Assembly: GCF_037126175.1 (NCBI RefSeq)
Contig: NZ_CP146986.1
Span: forward strand, 248,001 to 312,000
Length of the DNA: 64,000 nucleotides
DNA from: Pseudomonas sp. RSB 5.4
GTDB taxonomy: Bacteria > Pseudomonadota > Gammaproteobacteria > Pseudomonadales > Pseudomonadaceae
Direction of reading: 5' to 3'
Part shown: positions 43,308-51,734 of the stretch, one piece after another
How the letters are laid out: the number at the start of each line of letters is the position of its first letter
How positions within the stretch are numbered: position 1 is the stretch's first letter
Notes under the pieces: generated by a model
Told to the model about the DNA's origin: nothing
What the model saw: only the letters and a program-made list of their open reading frames with translations
Database searches by the model: none
Program-made: the position numbers and the translations under genes

Positions 43308-44624
43308 TCAGTTGGTCTGGGCTCCCTGCGCGATCCATGCACCGATCAGGTCACGTTCCTGCTGGGTCATCTGAGTGATGTTGCCCAGTGGCATGATCTG
43401 CGTGGTGATGGCTTGCGCCTGGATCCGCGCCGCGTTCTGGCGGATCTGCTCGGGGGTGTCGAACATCACACCGGCAGGTGCTGCGCTGAACAACGGGCTG
43501 GTCGGTTTGGCCGAATGGCAGACCGCGCAGCGTTCCTGGATCACGTTGTGCACCTTGTCGAAGGCCGGACCGGCGTTGGACGCTTGCGCCGGTGCCGCAG
43601 CAGGGGCTGCTGCTGGCGCTGCAGGTGCCGCCGCTTCAGCCGGTTTCGCGCCACCGCCCAGTGCCGTTTCCGGCAGTGGCTGGTACTCGATTTTCGCGGG
43701 TGCCTTGGCCACGTCCGGTGCGGTCGGCATCGGCGCAGGGCCGGTGACGTACGCCAGGGTGATCATGCCCACCGCTGCCACCGGCAGGGTCCAGGCAAAC
43801 TTGTGGCTGTCGTGACGGGTGTTGAAGTAGTGACGCACCAACACCGCCAACACCGCAATCCCGGCCAGGATCAACCAGTTGTACTGGCTGCCGTAAGTGC
43901 TCGGGAAGTGGTTGCTGATCATGATGAACAGCACCGGCAGGGTGAAGTAGTTGTTGTGACGCGAACGCAGCAGGCCCTTGGCTGGCAGCGCCGGGTCCGG
44001 TGTGCGGTTCTCGGCGATCGCCGCGACCAGTGCACGTTGCGCCGGCATGATGATGCGGAACACGTTACCGACCATGATGGTGCCGATGATCGCGCCGACG
44101 TGCAGGTACGCACCACGACCGCTGAACACTTTGCTGAAGCCATACGCCGCGCCGATGATCAGCACGAACAGGATGAAGCCGAGCAGGGCGGGTTTTTTGC
44201 CCAGTGGCGAATCGCAGAGGAAGTCGTAGACGAACCAGCCGGCGATCAGCGAACCGATGCCGATGGCCACGCCTTCAGGGCCGGTCAGGCCGCTGCCGGG
44301 TGCCACGAGGTAGAGCACGGGGTTGGAGTAGAACACCACGCACAGCAGCGCGATCCCCGACATCCAGGTGAAGTAGGCTTCCCATTTGAACCAGTGCAGG
44401 TTCTCCGGCATTGACGGTGGGGCCAGTTTGTATTTTTCCAGGTGATAGATACCGCCGCCGTGGATTGCCCACAGATCACCGGCCAGGCCGGTTTTCGGGT
44501 TGACGCGGTTGAGGTTGTTCTCCAGCCAGACGAAGTAGAACGACGCGCCGATCCAGGCCACGCCAGTGATCATGTGAACCCAGCGCACGCTCAGGTTCAG
44601 CCATTCCAACAGATGTGCTTCCAC
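43308..44624 (-). CDS. puuD: Membrane urate hydroxylase PuuD with cytochrome c domain
   Basis: A 438-residue protein: about residues 1-285 hold the PuuD membrane domain (eight or so helices; start EWLNLSVRWVHMITGVAWIG), an A/P-rich linker covers about 300-350, and a C-terminal cytochrome c has CAVCH at 366-370 and a later Met-containing PLGNITQM as likely haem ligand. PuuD oxidises urate to 5-hydroxyisourate and passes electrons to the respiratory chain, replacing soluble uricase; no uricase gene is in the window. Confidence 0.93.
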   Translation of the reverse strand: MEAHLLEWLNLSVRWVHMITGVAWIGASFYFVWLENNLNRVNPKTGLAGDLWAIHGGGIYHLEKYKLAPPSMPENLHWFKWEAYFTWMSGIALLCVVFYSNPVLYLVAPGSGLTGPEGVAIGIGSLIAGWFVYDFLCDSPLGKKPALLGFILFVLIIGAAYGFSKVFSGRGAYLHVGAIIGTIMVGNVFRIIMPAQRALVAAIAENRTPDPALPAKGLLRSRHNNYFTLPVLFIMISNHFPSTYGSQYNWLILAGIAVLAVLVRHYFNTRHDSHKFAWTLPVAAVGMITLAYVTGPAPMPTAPDVAKAPAKIEYQPLPETALGGGAKPAEAAAPAAPAAAPAAAPAQASNAGPAFDKVHNVIQERCAVCHSAKPTSPLFSAAPAGVMFDTPEQIRQNAARIQAQAITTQIMPLGNITQMTQQERDLIGAWIAQGAQTN

Positions 44625-44675
44625 AGTCTTTACCTCTCGCCTGTCACCCTTGTTGTCGGGTGATCAGACCTTCTC

Positions 44676-45179
44676 TTATTGGTGGGGGGCGAGGATCAAA
44701 CGCTCATCCTCTTTGAAAAAATGCTCATCGCAGTTATTGCCTGTGCCACTGCGATCAACCACCAGGAAGTCATCCCGCTTTTCGATCGTCAGCACCGGGT
44801 GGTGCCAGACGCCGCGATGGTAATTGATGCCCTGCCTGCCGTTGGTGACGAAGGCGCGGACCAAGCCTGATACAGGTTCATCGCCAAGTGGCGCGACCAC
44901 GATCAGAAAGGGGTTGCCGAGCAGCGGAATGAAAGCCTGGCTGCCCAGCGGATGGCGTTCCAGCATGCTCACGGTCAGCGGCATGTCCTGCGCGTCGGCG
45001 CGGAAGATGCTGATGATCGCGTTGTCCTCAGGCGTAGCGGTTTCGACCGTCGCCAGTTTGTGGAAGCGCATGGTCGAACCGTTGTTGATCATGAAGTGGT
45101 TGCTGCCGTCGGTTTCGATCACGTCACCGAAGGGGGCGAAGGCTTCTTTGGTCAGCGGTTCAATCGTTAGTGTGCGCAT
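44676..45179 (-). CDS. allA: Ureidoglycolate lyase AllA
   Basis: A 167-residue protein of the AllA family (MRTLTIEPLTKEAFAPFGDV, then SMLERHPLGSQAFIPL and YHRGVWHHPVL). It splits ureidoglycolate into glyoxylate and urea, the step after allantoicase. Between puuD and alc on the same strand. Confidence 0.93.
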   Translation of the reverse strand: MRTLTIEPLTKEAFAPFGDVIETDGSNHFMINNGSTMRFHKLATVETATPEDNAIISIFRADAQDMPLTVSMLERHPLGSQAFIPLLGNPFLIVVAPLGDEPVSGLVRAFVTNGRQGINYHRGVWHHPVLTIEKRDDFLVVDRSGTGNNCDEHFFKEDERLILAPHQ

Positions 45180-45235
45180 GCTGTTCTTTTCCGAATTCTG
45201 TGTTGTTCAACTTGTCAGTGCGTCTTGCGCGATCC

Positions 45236-45321
45236 CTGTAGGAGCTGGCGAAGCCTGCGATCTTTTGATTTGGCTTTTAAGATCAAGATCAAAAGATCGC
45301 AGCCTGCGGCAGCTCCTACAG
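45236..45321. repeat. Inverted repeat of a third dispersed family
   Basis: CTGTAGGAGCTGGCGAAGCC... and its complement ending GCAGCTCCTACAG enclose two copies of the GCGATCTTTTGAT / ATCAAAAGATCGC arm. It lies between allA and alc within the operon. Confidence 0.85.
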
Positions 45322-45329
45322 ACTCAGCA

Positions 45330-46325
45330 TTACTTCGCGACCTTGCCCAAAACGCGCAGGCGGCTCACACCACCGTCCGGGAACACGTTCAGACGGATGT
45401 GGGTGATCGGGCCCAGTGCCTTGATCTGCTCGACGAAGGTGTGTTCGGCGTGCATTTCCAGCTTCTGGCTCGGCAGCAGTTCACGCCAGAACAGCGACTG
45501 GGTTTCGATCTGGCTGTCGGTGCCGCCCTTGACGAACGCGCCCTGGATCGAGCAGGTGTCCGGGTAGTTGCCCTTGAAGTGCAGGGTGTCGACGATGATT
45601 TTTTCGATCTCGCCCGGGTGGCCCAGCGCGACGATCACCCAGTCATTGCCCGGGGTACGACGACGTGCGGTTTCCCAGCCGTCGCCCATGTTGATGCCAC
45701 GGCCCGGGTTGAGGATGTTGCTCATGCGGCCGAAGTGTTCGTCGGAGCAGGCGAGGGCGCGGCCACCGTTAAGGGCTGCGGCCAGGTCGACTTGCTCGTT
45801 ATCGCCAACAGCGGACCAGTCGCGGAACGGAATGCCGTACACGCGCAGACGGGCGACACCGCCGTCCGGGTAGATGTTGAAGCGCAGGTGGCTGAACGCT
45901 TGGTCGTTGCTGATTTCGTGGTAGTGGTGGCTGTTGCCTTGCAGCTCGACGGCCGACAGCACTTCAGTCCACTGGGTGTTTTCGTCCGGCTCGCCCGAGG
46001 CCAGGAAGCACGCTTCCAGCGAGGCCGATGGCGGGAAGTTGCCGGTGAAGAATGAGGTGTCGATGTCCACGCCTTTGATCGAGCCCGGTACGCCCAGACG
46101 GATCACCGCGCTGTCGTAGCCTTCAAAGCGCTTGCGACGCGATTCCCAGCCGTCCATCCACTTGCCGTTGTCGTCGAACACACCCTCCTTCCACACGGCC
46201 GGGGTCGGCTGAAACAGACGATTGGCGTCTGCGAACCAGTCATCGGTGACCGAGATGATTTTGGTGCCCAGACGGGCATCGGCCAGGTTGACGAACTTCT
46301 CGAAAGGTACGGCGTAAGCTTTCAT
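45330..46325 (-). CDS. alc: Allantoicase
   Basis: A 331-residue protein built of two similar allantoicase domains ([20 protein letters not shown] in the first, [20 protein letters not shown] in the second), each a jelly-roll. It hydrolyses allantoate to ureidoglycolate and urea. Length fits the family. Confidence 0.95.
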   Translation of the reverse strand: MKAYAVPFEKFVNLADARLGTKIISVTDDWFADANRLFQPTPAVWKEGVFDDNGKWMDGWESRRKRFEGYDSAVIRLGVPGSIKGVDIDTSFFTGNFPPSASLEACFLASGEPDENTQWTEVLSAVELQGNSHHYHEISNDQAFSHLRFNIYPDGGVARLRVYGIPFRDWSAVGDNEQVDLAAALNGGRALACSDEHFGRMSNILNPGRGINMGDGWETARRRTPGNDWVIVALGHPGEIEKIIVDTLHFKGNYPDTCSIQGAFVKGGTDSQIETQSLFWRELLPSQKLEMHAEHTFVEQIKALGPITHIRLNVFPDGGVSRLRVLGKVAK

Positions 46326-46413
46326 TCTTCTTGTCTGCCTTTAATAAGTTGGCTGGGGATGCTTGCAAGGCCCTGGGTGCTCTCCGCGTTTGATGCACTC
46401 GGGCCAGGCTTCG

Positions 46414-46929
46414 CTAGAGAGTCAGTAAACGGAACAGGGCGATCTTGTTGATCTCCGCCAGCGCGCATTTGAATTCGGTGTCGACCGAGTTGTGAATGCG
46501 CGTTTCGAACGCCGCGAGGATCTGATGCCGGTTGCTGCCTTTTACCGCCATGATGAAGGGAAACTTGAACTTGGCTTTGTAGGCGTCGTTCAGCTCGGTG
46601 AAGCGCTGGAACTCTTCGGCCGTGCATTGGTGAATACCGGCGCCCGCCTGTTCATTGGTGCTGGCTTCGGTCAGTTGGCCCTGGACGGCAGCTTTGCCGG
46701 CCAGGTCCGGGTGAGCGTTGATCAGTGCCAGTTGACTGGTGTGATCGGCGCTCAACAGGATGTCGCTCATGCGCTGGTGCAGGGTTTCGATCTCGTCGAT
46801 CGAAGCATCCGCGCCCAGGTCGTAGGCCTTCTCGGCCACCCATGGCGAATGTTCGTAGATGTCGGCGAAGGCTTTGACGAAGGCGTCGCGGCTCAGGGTC
46901 GACGGTTGCAGGGTTTGAAAGCGGCTCAT
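46414..46929 (-). CDS. uraD: OHCU decarboxylase UraD
   Basis: From the ATG at 46929 the protein is 171 residues: EHSPWVAEKAYD and INAHPDLAGKAA carry the conserved catalytic-site segments of 2-oxo-4-hydroxy-4-carboxy-5-ureidoimidazoline decarboxylase, which gives S-allantoin. The ATG overlaps the puuE stop by 4 bases; upstream in-frame extension into puuE is rejected. Confidence 0.94.
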   Translation of the reverse strand: MSRFQTLQPSTLSRDAFVKAFADIYEHSPWVAEKAYDLGADASIDEIETLHQRMSDILLSADHTSQLALINAHPDLAGKAAVQGQLTEASTNEQAGAGIHQCTAEEFQRFTELNDAYKAKFKFPFIMAVKGSNRHQILAAFETRIHNSVDTEFKCALAEINKIALFRLLTL

Positions 46930-47852
46930 TTGGCGGCCCCTTGGTACGGGTGGGTTGCGTGCCAGTGGCGTGCGATGTCGACGCGACGGCTGAACCACAC
47001 CTGTTCATGACTTTTAGCGTATTCGATGAAGCGCTTGAGCGAGGCCAGACGCGCCGGACGGCCGATCAGGCGGCAGTGCAGACCGATCGAAAGCATCTTC
47101 GGCGCTTCGGCGCCCTCGGCGTAGAGCACGTCGAATGCGTCTTTGAGGTATTCGAAGAAGTCGTCGCCCTTGTTGAAACCCTGAACTTGCGTGAAGCGCA
47201 TGTCGTTGGTGTCGAGGGTGTACGGGATCACCAGGTGCGGCTTGCCGGTCGGGTTGTTCGGTTCCCAGTAGGGCAGGTCGTCGTCGTAGGTGTCGCAGTC
47301 GTAGAGGAAACCACCTTCTTCCATCACCAGACGACGGGTGTTCGGGCCAGTGCGGCCGGTGTACCAGCCCAGTGGGCGCTCGCCAGTGAGTTCGGTGAGG
47401 ATGCGGATCGCTTCGAGCATGTGCTCGCGCTCCTGCGCTTCATCCATGTACTGGTAGTCGATCCAGCGGTAGCCGTGGCTGCAGATCTCGTGACCGGCTT
47501 CGACCATCGCGCGGATCACGTCCGGGTGGCGCTGGGCGGCCATGGCCACGGCGAAGATGGTCAGTGGAATGTCGAATTCCTTGAACAGTTTCAGGATCCG
47601 CCAGACGCCGGCGCGGCTGCCATACTCGTAAAGCGATTCCATGCTCATGTTGCGCGCGCCTTGCAGCGGCTGGGCAGCGACCATTTCCGAGAGGAAGGCT
47701 TCAGATTCTTTGTCGCCGTGCAGGATGTTGCGTTCGCCGCCTTCTTCGTAATTGAGCACGAACGACAGGGCGATGCGCGCGTTGCCCGGCCAGTGTGGGT
47801 GAGGAGGGTTACTGCCGTAACCGATCAGGTCGCGTGGGTAGTCAGCGCTCAC
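46926..47852 (-). CDS. puuE: Cofactor-independent allantoinase PuuE
   Basis: A 308-residue polysaccharide-deacetylase-fold enzyme from the GTG at 47852 (AAGGAAG ribosome site, reads VSADYPRDLIGYG). SFVLNYEEGGE, EICSHGYRWIDYQ and WYTGRTGPNTRRL are typical of PuuE. It hydrolyses allantoin to allantoate without metal. First gene of the minus-strand ureide operon, about 75 bases after a TTGTATACAA palindrome. Confidence 0.93.
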   Translation of the reverse strand: MSADYPRDLIGYGSNPPHPHWPGNARIALSFVLNYEEGGERNILHGDKESEAFLSEMVAAQPLQGARNMSMESLYEYGSRAGVWRILKLFKEFDIPLTIFAVAMAAQRHPDVIRAMVEAGHEICSHGYRWIDYQYMDEAQEREHMLEAIRILTELTGERPLGWYTGRTGPNTRRLVMEEGGFLYDCDTYDDDLPYWEPNNPTGKPHLVIPYTLDTNDMRFTQVQGFNKGDDFFEYLKDAFDVLYAEGAEAPKMLSIGLHCRLIGRPARLASLKRFIEYAKSHEQVWFSRRVDIARHWHATHPYQGAAK

Positions 47853-47926
47853 TGCAGTCTTCCTTCTTGTTCGTTGACAGGTTTGTGTAACGGCATGCAC
47901 AGGCTGGCGTCACAGCGATGGGCTGA

Positions 47927-47936
47927 TTGTATACAA
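47927..47936. promoter_or_regulatory. TTGTATACAA palindrome upstream of puuE
   Basis: A perfect 10-base palindrome, the form bound by GntR regulators of the FCD group. Matching sites lie before uraH and the AzgA-type permease gene, supporting a shared regulator. Confidence 0.55.
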
Positions 47937-48132
47937 CTTTATTCTCAATTTGTAAGCCTGAATTTTCGCATTTTTCACCGACTGTCATCTTTTGCTGCTA
48001 ATGGCGTAAACCTGCAAGAAACCTGCCTGATCAGTCAGCTAATGGCTGTGAGGTTCAATAGCCAGGCGCTTTAGGCGCAGATCCGCGGTAAACGCCCGAA
48101 TGGCGGGGGTGATGCGAAAAATGTCGTTTTTA

Positions 48133-48142
48133 TTGTGTACAA
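48133..48142. promoter_or_regulatory. TTGTGTACAA palindrome upstream of uraH
   Basis: Differs from the puuE site at one position. About 130 bases upstream of the uraH start. Confidence 0.5.
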
Positions 48143-48273
48143 TTTTTTTGAAAAGTGTCTTAATCAGTCGCTCGCCGCAACTTTTCGTGCTCCGAATCGG
48201 TGCGGTCTCCTTTTTACCTGACTTCGGGAGGCGCGAAGTCTGACTGCTCTTTGCGGCCAGGCGCGCAGAATCA

Positions 48274-48627
48274 ATGGGACGTTTGACAACACACGTTTTG
48301 GACGCTGCACACGGTTGCCCGGGCAGCTCGATCAAGGTCGAGCTGTACCGCGTTGAAGGTTCGCACCTGGAATTGGTCGCCAGTGCGATAACCAACAGCG
48401 ATGGCCGGGTCGATGCGCCGCTGCTGCAAGGCGATGACTACCGCACCGGGGTCTATCAGGTGCAGTTCCTCGCCGGCGATTACTACCGCGCCCGTGGCGT
48501 GCAACTGCCGGAGCCGGCGTTCCTCGACGTGGTGGTGCTGCGTTTCGGCATCTCCGCCGAGCAGGATCATTACCACGTACCACTGCTGATCTCGCCTTAC
48601 AGCTATTCCACCTATCGGGGCAGCTGA
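48274..48627 (+). CDS. uraH: 5-Hydroxyisourate hydrolase UraH (transthyretin-like)
   Basis: A 117-residue transthyretin-like protein: LTTHVLDAAHGCPG at the start, HYHVPLLISPY and the C-terminal signature YSTYRGS are diagnostic of HIU hydrolase. No signal peptide. It converts the PuuD product 5-hydroxyisourate into OHCU for UraD. Divergent from puuE. Confidence 0.96.
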   Translation: MGRLTTHVLDAAHGCPGSSIKVELYRVEGSHLELVASAITNSDGRVDAPLLQGDDYRTGVYQVQFLAGDYYRARGVQLPEPAFLDVVVLRFGISAEQDHYHVPLLISPYSYSTYRGS

Positions 48628-48685
48628 CCCCCAAGCAGCTGCCCCCACCGGGAAGCGACTGCGCATATAGCTTCTTTGGTCTTTC

Positions 48686-48712
48686 GCCCGCTCACACTGC
48701 GGGCTTTTTTTT
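48686..48712 (+). terminator. Rho-independent terminator of uraH
   Basis: GCCCGC / GCGGGC hairpin with loop TCACACT and a run of eight T. Confidence 0.9.
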
Positions 48713-48741
48713 CGCCTGGAGGAAAGTGTCCCCTGTTCTGA

Positions 48742-48812
48742 CGCCTTCGCGAGCAAGCCCGCTCCCACAAGGGAATGCATTCCAAATGTGGGAGCGGGCT
48801 TGCTCGCGAAGC
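48742..48812. repeat. REPIN between uraH and lysE-like gene
   Basis: Inverted REP cores CGCGAGCAAGCCCGCTCCCA and TGTGGGAGCGGGCTTGCTCG around GGGAATGCATTCC, itself a palindrome. Confidence 0.9.
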
Positions 48813-48820
48813 TTTGGTTG

Positions 48821-49447
48821 TTAGCGGCTCAACAGAGAAGCAGCCCCGGCACCACTGAACAACCCGGCACTCACCCGATTGAACCAGCTCTGTCCCTTGC
48901 CGCTACGCAGATACCGCGCCGCACCATGCGCCCCCAGCCCGTAAGCCAGTTTGCAGCACAGATCCAGCACCACCCACGTCGCAATCATGATCAGCAACTG
49001 CGGCAGGAACGGCTGTTGTGCGCTGAGGAACTGCGGCAGAAACGCGGCGAAGAACAGAATGTCTTTCGGATTGCTCGCGCCCAGGACAAAGGCGCGCCCG
49101 AACAGTGTGCGAAAGCGTGGCACTGGTGCGGCTTGTGGCACTTCGGCACCGACCGCTGGCTGACGCGATTGCTGCCAGCTCTGCCAGGCGAGATAGAACA
49201 GGTATAGCGCGCCGACGATCTTCAAGGCGCTGAACAGTTGTTCCGACGCCAGCAGCAGGGCGCCGAGCCCCAGCGCCGAGGCACTGAGCAGGCAGATCGA
49301 GGCGATCACGCCGCCGAGAAATGCCGGGTAAGAGCGGCGCAAGCCGTAGTTCAGACTGTTGCTGATCATCAACAACGACAGCGGCCCCGGAATCAGGATC
49401 ACCACCAATGCAGCGCCGCTGAACAGCAACCAGGTTTCCAGACTCAT
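48821..49447 (-). CDS. LysE/RhtB-family exporter
   Basis: A 208-residue inner-membrane protein with six predicted helices; the start at 49447 has an AGGAGG site. LVVILIPGPLSLLMISNSL (about residues 13-31) with its GPLS corresponds to the GP-x-x-x-x motif of the family, and FVLGASNPKDILFFAAFLPQ to the conserved NPK segment. Such proteins export amino acids or derivatives. The cargo is unknown; the purine genes on both sides are suggestive only. Confidence 0.88.
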   Translation of the reverse strand: MSLETWLLFSGAALVVILIPGPLSLLMISNSLNYGLRRSYPAFLGGVIASICLLSASALGLGALLLASEQLFSALKIVGALYLFYLAWQSWQQSRQPAVGAEVPQAAPVPRFRTLFGRAFVLGASNPKDILFFAAFLPQFLSAQQPFLPQLLIMIATWVVLDLCCKLAYGLGAHGAARYLRSGKGQSWFNRVSAGLFSGAGAASLLSR

Positions 49448-49487
49448 CACTTTCCTCCTTTTTTTGTTGTACTCAAGAATGTGCAAA

Positions 49488-49511
49488 AGCCCCACCCGCG
49501 AGGGTGAGGCT
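49488..49511 (-). terminator. Terminator of AzgA-type permease gene (minus strand)
   Basis: AGCCTCACCC / GGGTGGGGCT hairpin on the minus strand followed by TTT, between the permease stop and the exporter start. Confidence 0.7.
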
Positions 49512-49537
49512 GTTTTGACGCTTGAACCGCGTGACGC

Positions 49538-50887
49538 TTACAAGAAGATGAACTTGGCGATGAAGATCGCGCAGAGCACCCACAGGCTGACGGAAATTTC
49601 CTTGTGCTTGCCGGTGCCGGCCTTCAGCGCCACGTAGGTGATGAAGCCCAGCGCAATGCCATCGGCGACCGAGAAGGTCAGCGGCATCATGATCGCGGTG
49701 ACAATCGCCGGGATGGCGTCAGTGGCCTCATCCCATTCGATGTGCGCCATGCCGCCCATCATCAGCATCGCTACGTAAATCAGCGCACCGGCGGTGGCGT
49801 AAGCCGGAATCATGCCGGCCAGTGGCGCGAAAAACATCGCGGCTATAAATAGCACACCCACGGTGACTGCGGTAAGACCAGTCCGACCACCAGCCGCTAC
49901 GCCAGCGGCACTTTCCACATAGCTGGTGACGGGCGGAACGCCGACCACCGCGCCGAAGACGCTGGAGGCGCTGTCGGCTTTCATCGCTCGGGAAAGGTTT
50001 TCGATACGCCCGTCAGCGTTGACCAGATTGGCGCGCTGGGCGACACCCATCAGGGTGCCGGCGGTGTCGAACATGTGTACGAAGAGGAAGGCCAGGACCA
50101 CGCTGATCATGCTGACGTTGAACACTCCAGCGATGTTCATGGCCATGAACGTAGGCGCCAGGCTCGGCGGGGTCGACATGATGCCCGAGTAGTGCACGAT
50201 ACCCAGGCCCCAACCGGCCAGGGTCACGGTGATGATGCTGATGAGGATCGCGCCAAAGACTTTGTGGTAGCTGAGGATCGCGATCATCAGGAAGCAGATC
50301 GCGGCGAGCAGCGGGCCGGGCTCGCGCAGGGAGCCGAGCTTGATCAGGGTGGCCGGGCTGTCGACGACGATGCCGGCGGTCTTCAGGCCGATCAGCCCGA
50401 GGAACAGACCGACACCGGCGCCCATCGCAAAGCGCAGGCTGACCGGGATGCTGTTGAGCAGCCATTCGCGAATCCGCGAGAAGGTCAGGATCATGAACAG
50501 TACGCCGGAAACGAACACCGCACCAAGCGCGGTCTCCCAGTTGTAGCCCATGGTGCCGACCACGGTGTAGGTGAAGAAGGCGTTGAGGCCCATGCCCGGC
50601 GCAAGGCCCACCGGCCAGTTGGCGTACAGACCCATCAGCAGGCAGCCGAGCGCGGCGGCGATGCAGGTGGCGACGAAGGCTGCACCGTGATCGATCCCGG
50701 CATCGGCCATGATGTTCGGGTTGACGAAGATGATGTAGGCCATGGTGATGAAGGTTGTCAGACCGGCAATCAGCTCGGTCTTCACCGTGGTGCCATGCAA
50801 GCTGAGTTTGAAGATGCGCTCCAGCACGCCTGTGCGTAAAGGCGGCGAGAGTTCCAGCGTCGATGCTTCGGATTTGCGGCTTTCCAC
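49538..50887 (-). CDS. AzgA-type adenine/guanine/hypoxanthine permease
   Basis: A 449-residue inner-membrane protein of the AzgA branch of the NCS2 superfamily: TFITMAYIIFVNPNIM, the GLAPGMGLNAFFTYTVV motif, FDTAGTLMGVAQRA and PVTSYVESAAGVAAGGRTGL. Relatives in E. coli (GhxP, PurP group) import purine bases with protons. A TTGTGTACAA palindrome lies upstream, linking it to the ureide genes. Confidence 0.9.
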   Translation of the reverse strand: MESRKSEASTLELSPPLRTGVLERIFKLSLHGTTVKTELIAGLTTFITMAYIIFVNPNIMADAGIDHGAAFVATCIAAALGCLLMGLYANWPVGLAPGMGLNAFFTYTVVGTMGYNWETALGAVFVSGVLFMILTFSRIREWLLNSIPVSLRFAMGAGVGLFLGLIGLKTAGIVVDSPATLIKLGSLREPGPLLAAICFLMIAILSYHKVFGAILISIITVTLAGWGLGIVHYSGIMSTPPSLAPTFMAMNIAGVFNVSMISVVLAFLFVHMFDTAGTLMGVAQRANLVNADGRIENLSRAMKADSASSVFGAVVGVPPVTSYVESAAGVAAGGRTGLTAVTVGVLFIAAMFFAPLAGMIPAYATAGALIYVAMLMMGGMAHIEWDEATDAIPAIVTAIMMPLTFSVADGIALGFITYVALKAGTGKHKEISVSLWVLCAIFIAKFIFL

Positions 50888-51017
50888 AGCGAGTACTCCT
50901 CAAGAGTTTTATTGTTATTTCCAGGGCCGGACCCATGAGGGGTGGCAGCAGCCCTTTGAGGCATACGCGAATTTGTTGACCATGCGGTCAGGAACTCGCA
51001 CGCAGTGGATTATGCTT

Positions 51018-51027
51018 TTGTGTACAA
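51018..51027. promoter_or_regulatory. TTGTGTACAA palindrome upstream of AzgA-type permease
   Basis: Same sequence as the site before uraH, about 130 bases upstream of the permease start, with a degenerate second site 25 bases further. Confidence 0.5.
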
Positions 51028-51084
51028 ATAAAGCAAATATTGTTTTTGGTTTTGTTTACGAAAGGTCAGGCGATAGGGATATAT

Positions 51085-51199
51085 CGTTTGTTCTGGCCCC
51101 TTCGGGAGCAAGCCCCCTCCCACAGTGGATCTCCAGTGGACCCGAATCATGGGTAACCAGCAGAACCCTGTGGGAGGGGGCTTGCTCCCGAAGAGGCCA
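51085..51199. repeat. REP variant inverted pair
   Basis: GGCCCCTTCGGGAGCAAGCC...CTCCCACA and inverted TGTGGGAGGGGGCTTGCTCC...GGCC, a divergent REP core (GGGAGCAAG instead of GCGAGCAAG), with about 55 bases between. Confidence 0.85.
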
Positions 51200-51205
51200 G
51201 CCCAG

Positions 51206-51652
51206 TCAATCGAGAGGTGACTGAGTGTTCCCAAGCGCCATATTCACCGCCAGCCAGCCATTCACCGCCGCCTCCCCAGCCTCGGCAAACACCCGCTCGA
51301 GCAACTTCACTTGTTCACGGCGCAACGCCTGCTCGAACTTTGCACCTTCCACGGTCAATTCCAGCAGACGCCTACGCTTGTCCGCCGCCGCCGCCACGCT
51401 GTCCACCAGGTGCATTTCCTGCAGTTGGCGCAACGGCATGTTCAGCGCCTGTTTGCTTACGCCGAGCAATCCCAGCAACTCCTTCACACTCAAATTCGGA
51501 TAACGCGCGATGAAAAATACAATCCGCTGATGCACCCGGGACAGACCGCGGCGCTCGAGCATTTCATCGGCCTTGGCGGTGAACGCCTGATAGCCGAAGA
51601 AAAACGCTTCCATCGCCTGTTGCTGGCTGGCGGGGCTTTTAAGGTCAAGCAT
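51206..51652 (-). CDS. MarR-family transcriptional regulator
   Basis: A 148-residue winged-helix regulator: RIVFFIARYPNLSVKELLGLL and VSKQALNMPLRQLQEMHLV form the HTH (about residues 45-85), followed by DKRRRLLELT of the wing. Start at the ATG 51652; a TTG at 51670 is possible. It is divergent from the aminotransferase gene with 82 bases between, so it probably controls it. Confidence 0.85.
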   Translation of the reverse strand: MLDLKSPASQQQAMEAFFFGYQAFTAKADEMLERRGLSRVHQRIVFFIARYPNLSVKELLGLLGVSKQALNMPLRQLQEMHLVDSVAAAADKRRRLLELTVEGAKFEQALRREQVKLLERVFAEAGEAAVNGWLAVNMALGNTQSPLD

Positions 51653-51734
51653 GTTGACGTACTCGCTCAAGCTGTCGTAGTTTCGGTCAAGCAGTTTGAC
51701 TCAAATTCCTACAGCCTCGCTACCGGTGACTCCC

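Larger units (their letters stand above)
47853..48273. other. Divergent control region of puuE and uraH
   Basis: No gene is seen in 421 bases. It contains the palindromes at 47927 and 48133, one toward each gene, and AT-rich stretches suited to promoters. Confidence 0.6.
50888..51205. other. Spacer upstream of AzgA-type permease gene
   Basis: No gene is seen. It holds the palindrome at 51018, a weaker relative TTGTTTACGA at 51052-51061, and the REP pair at 51085-51199. Confidence 0.6.
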
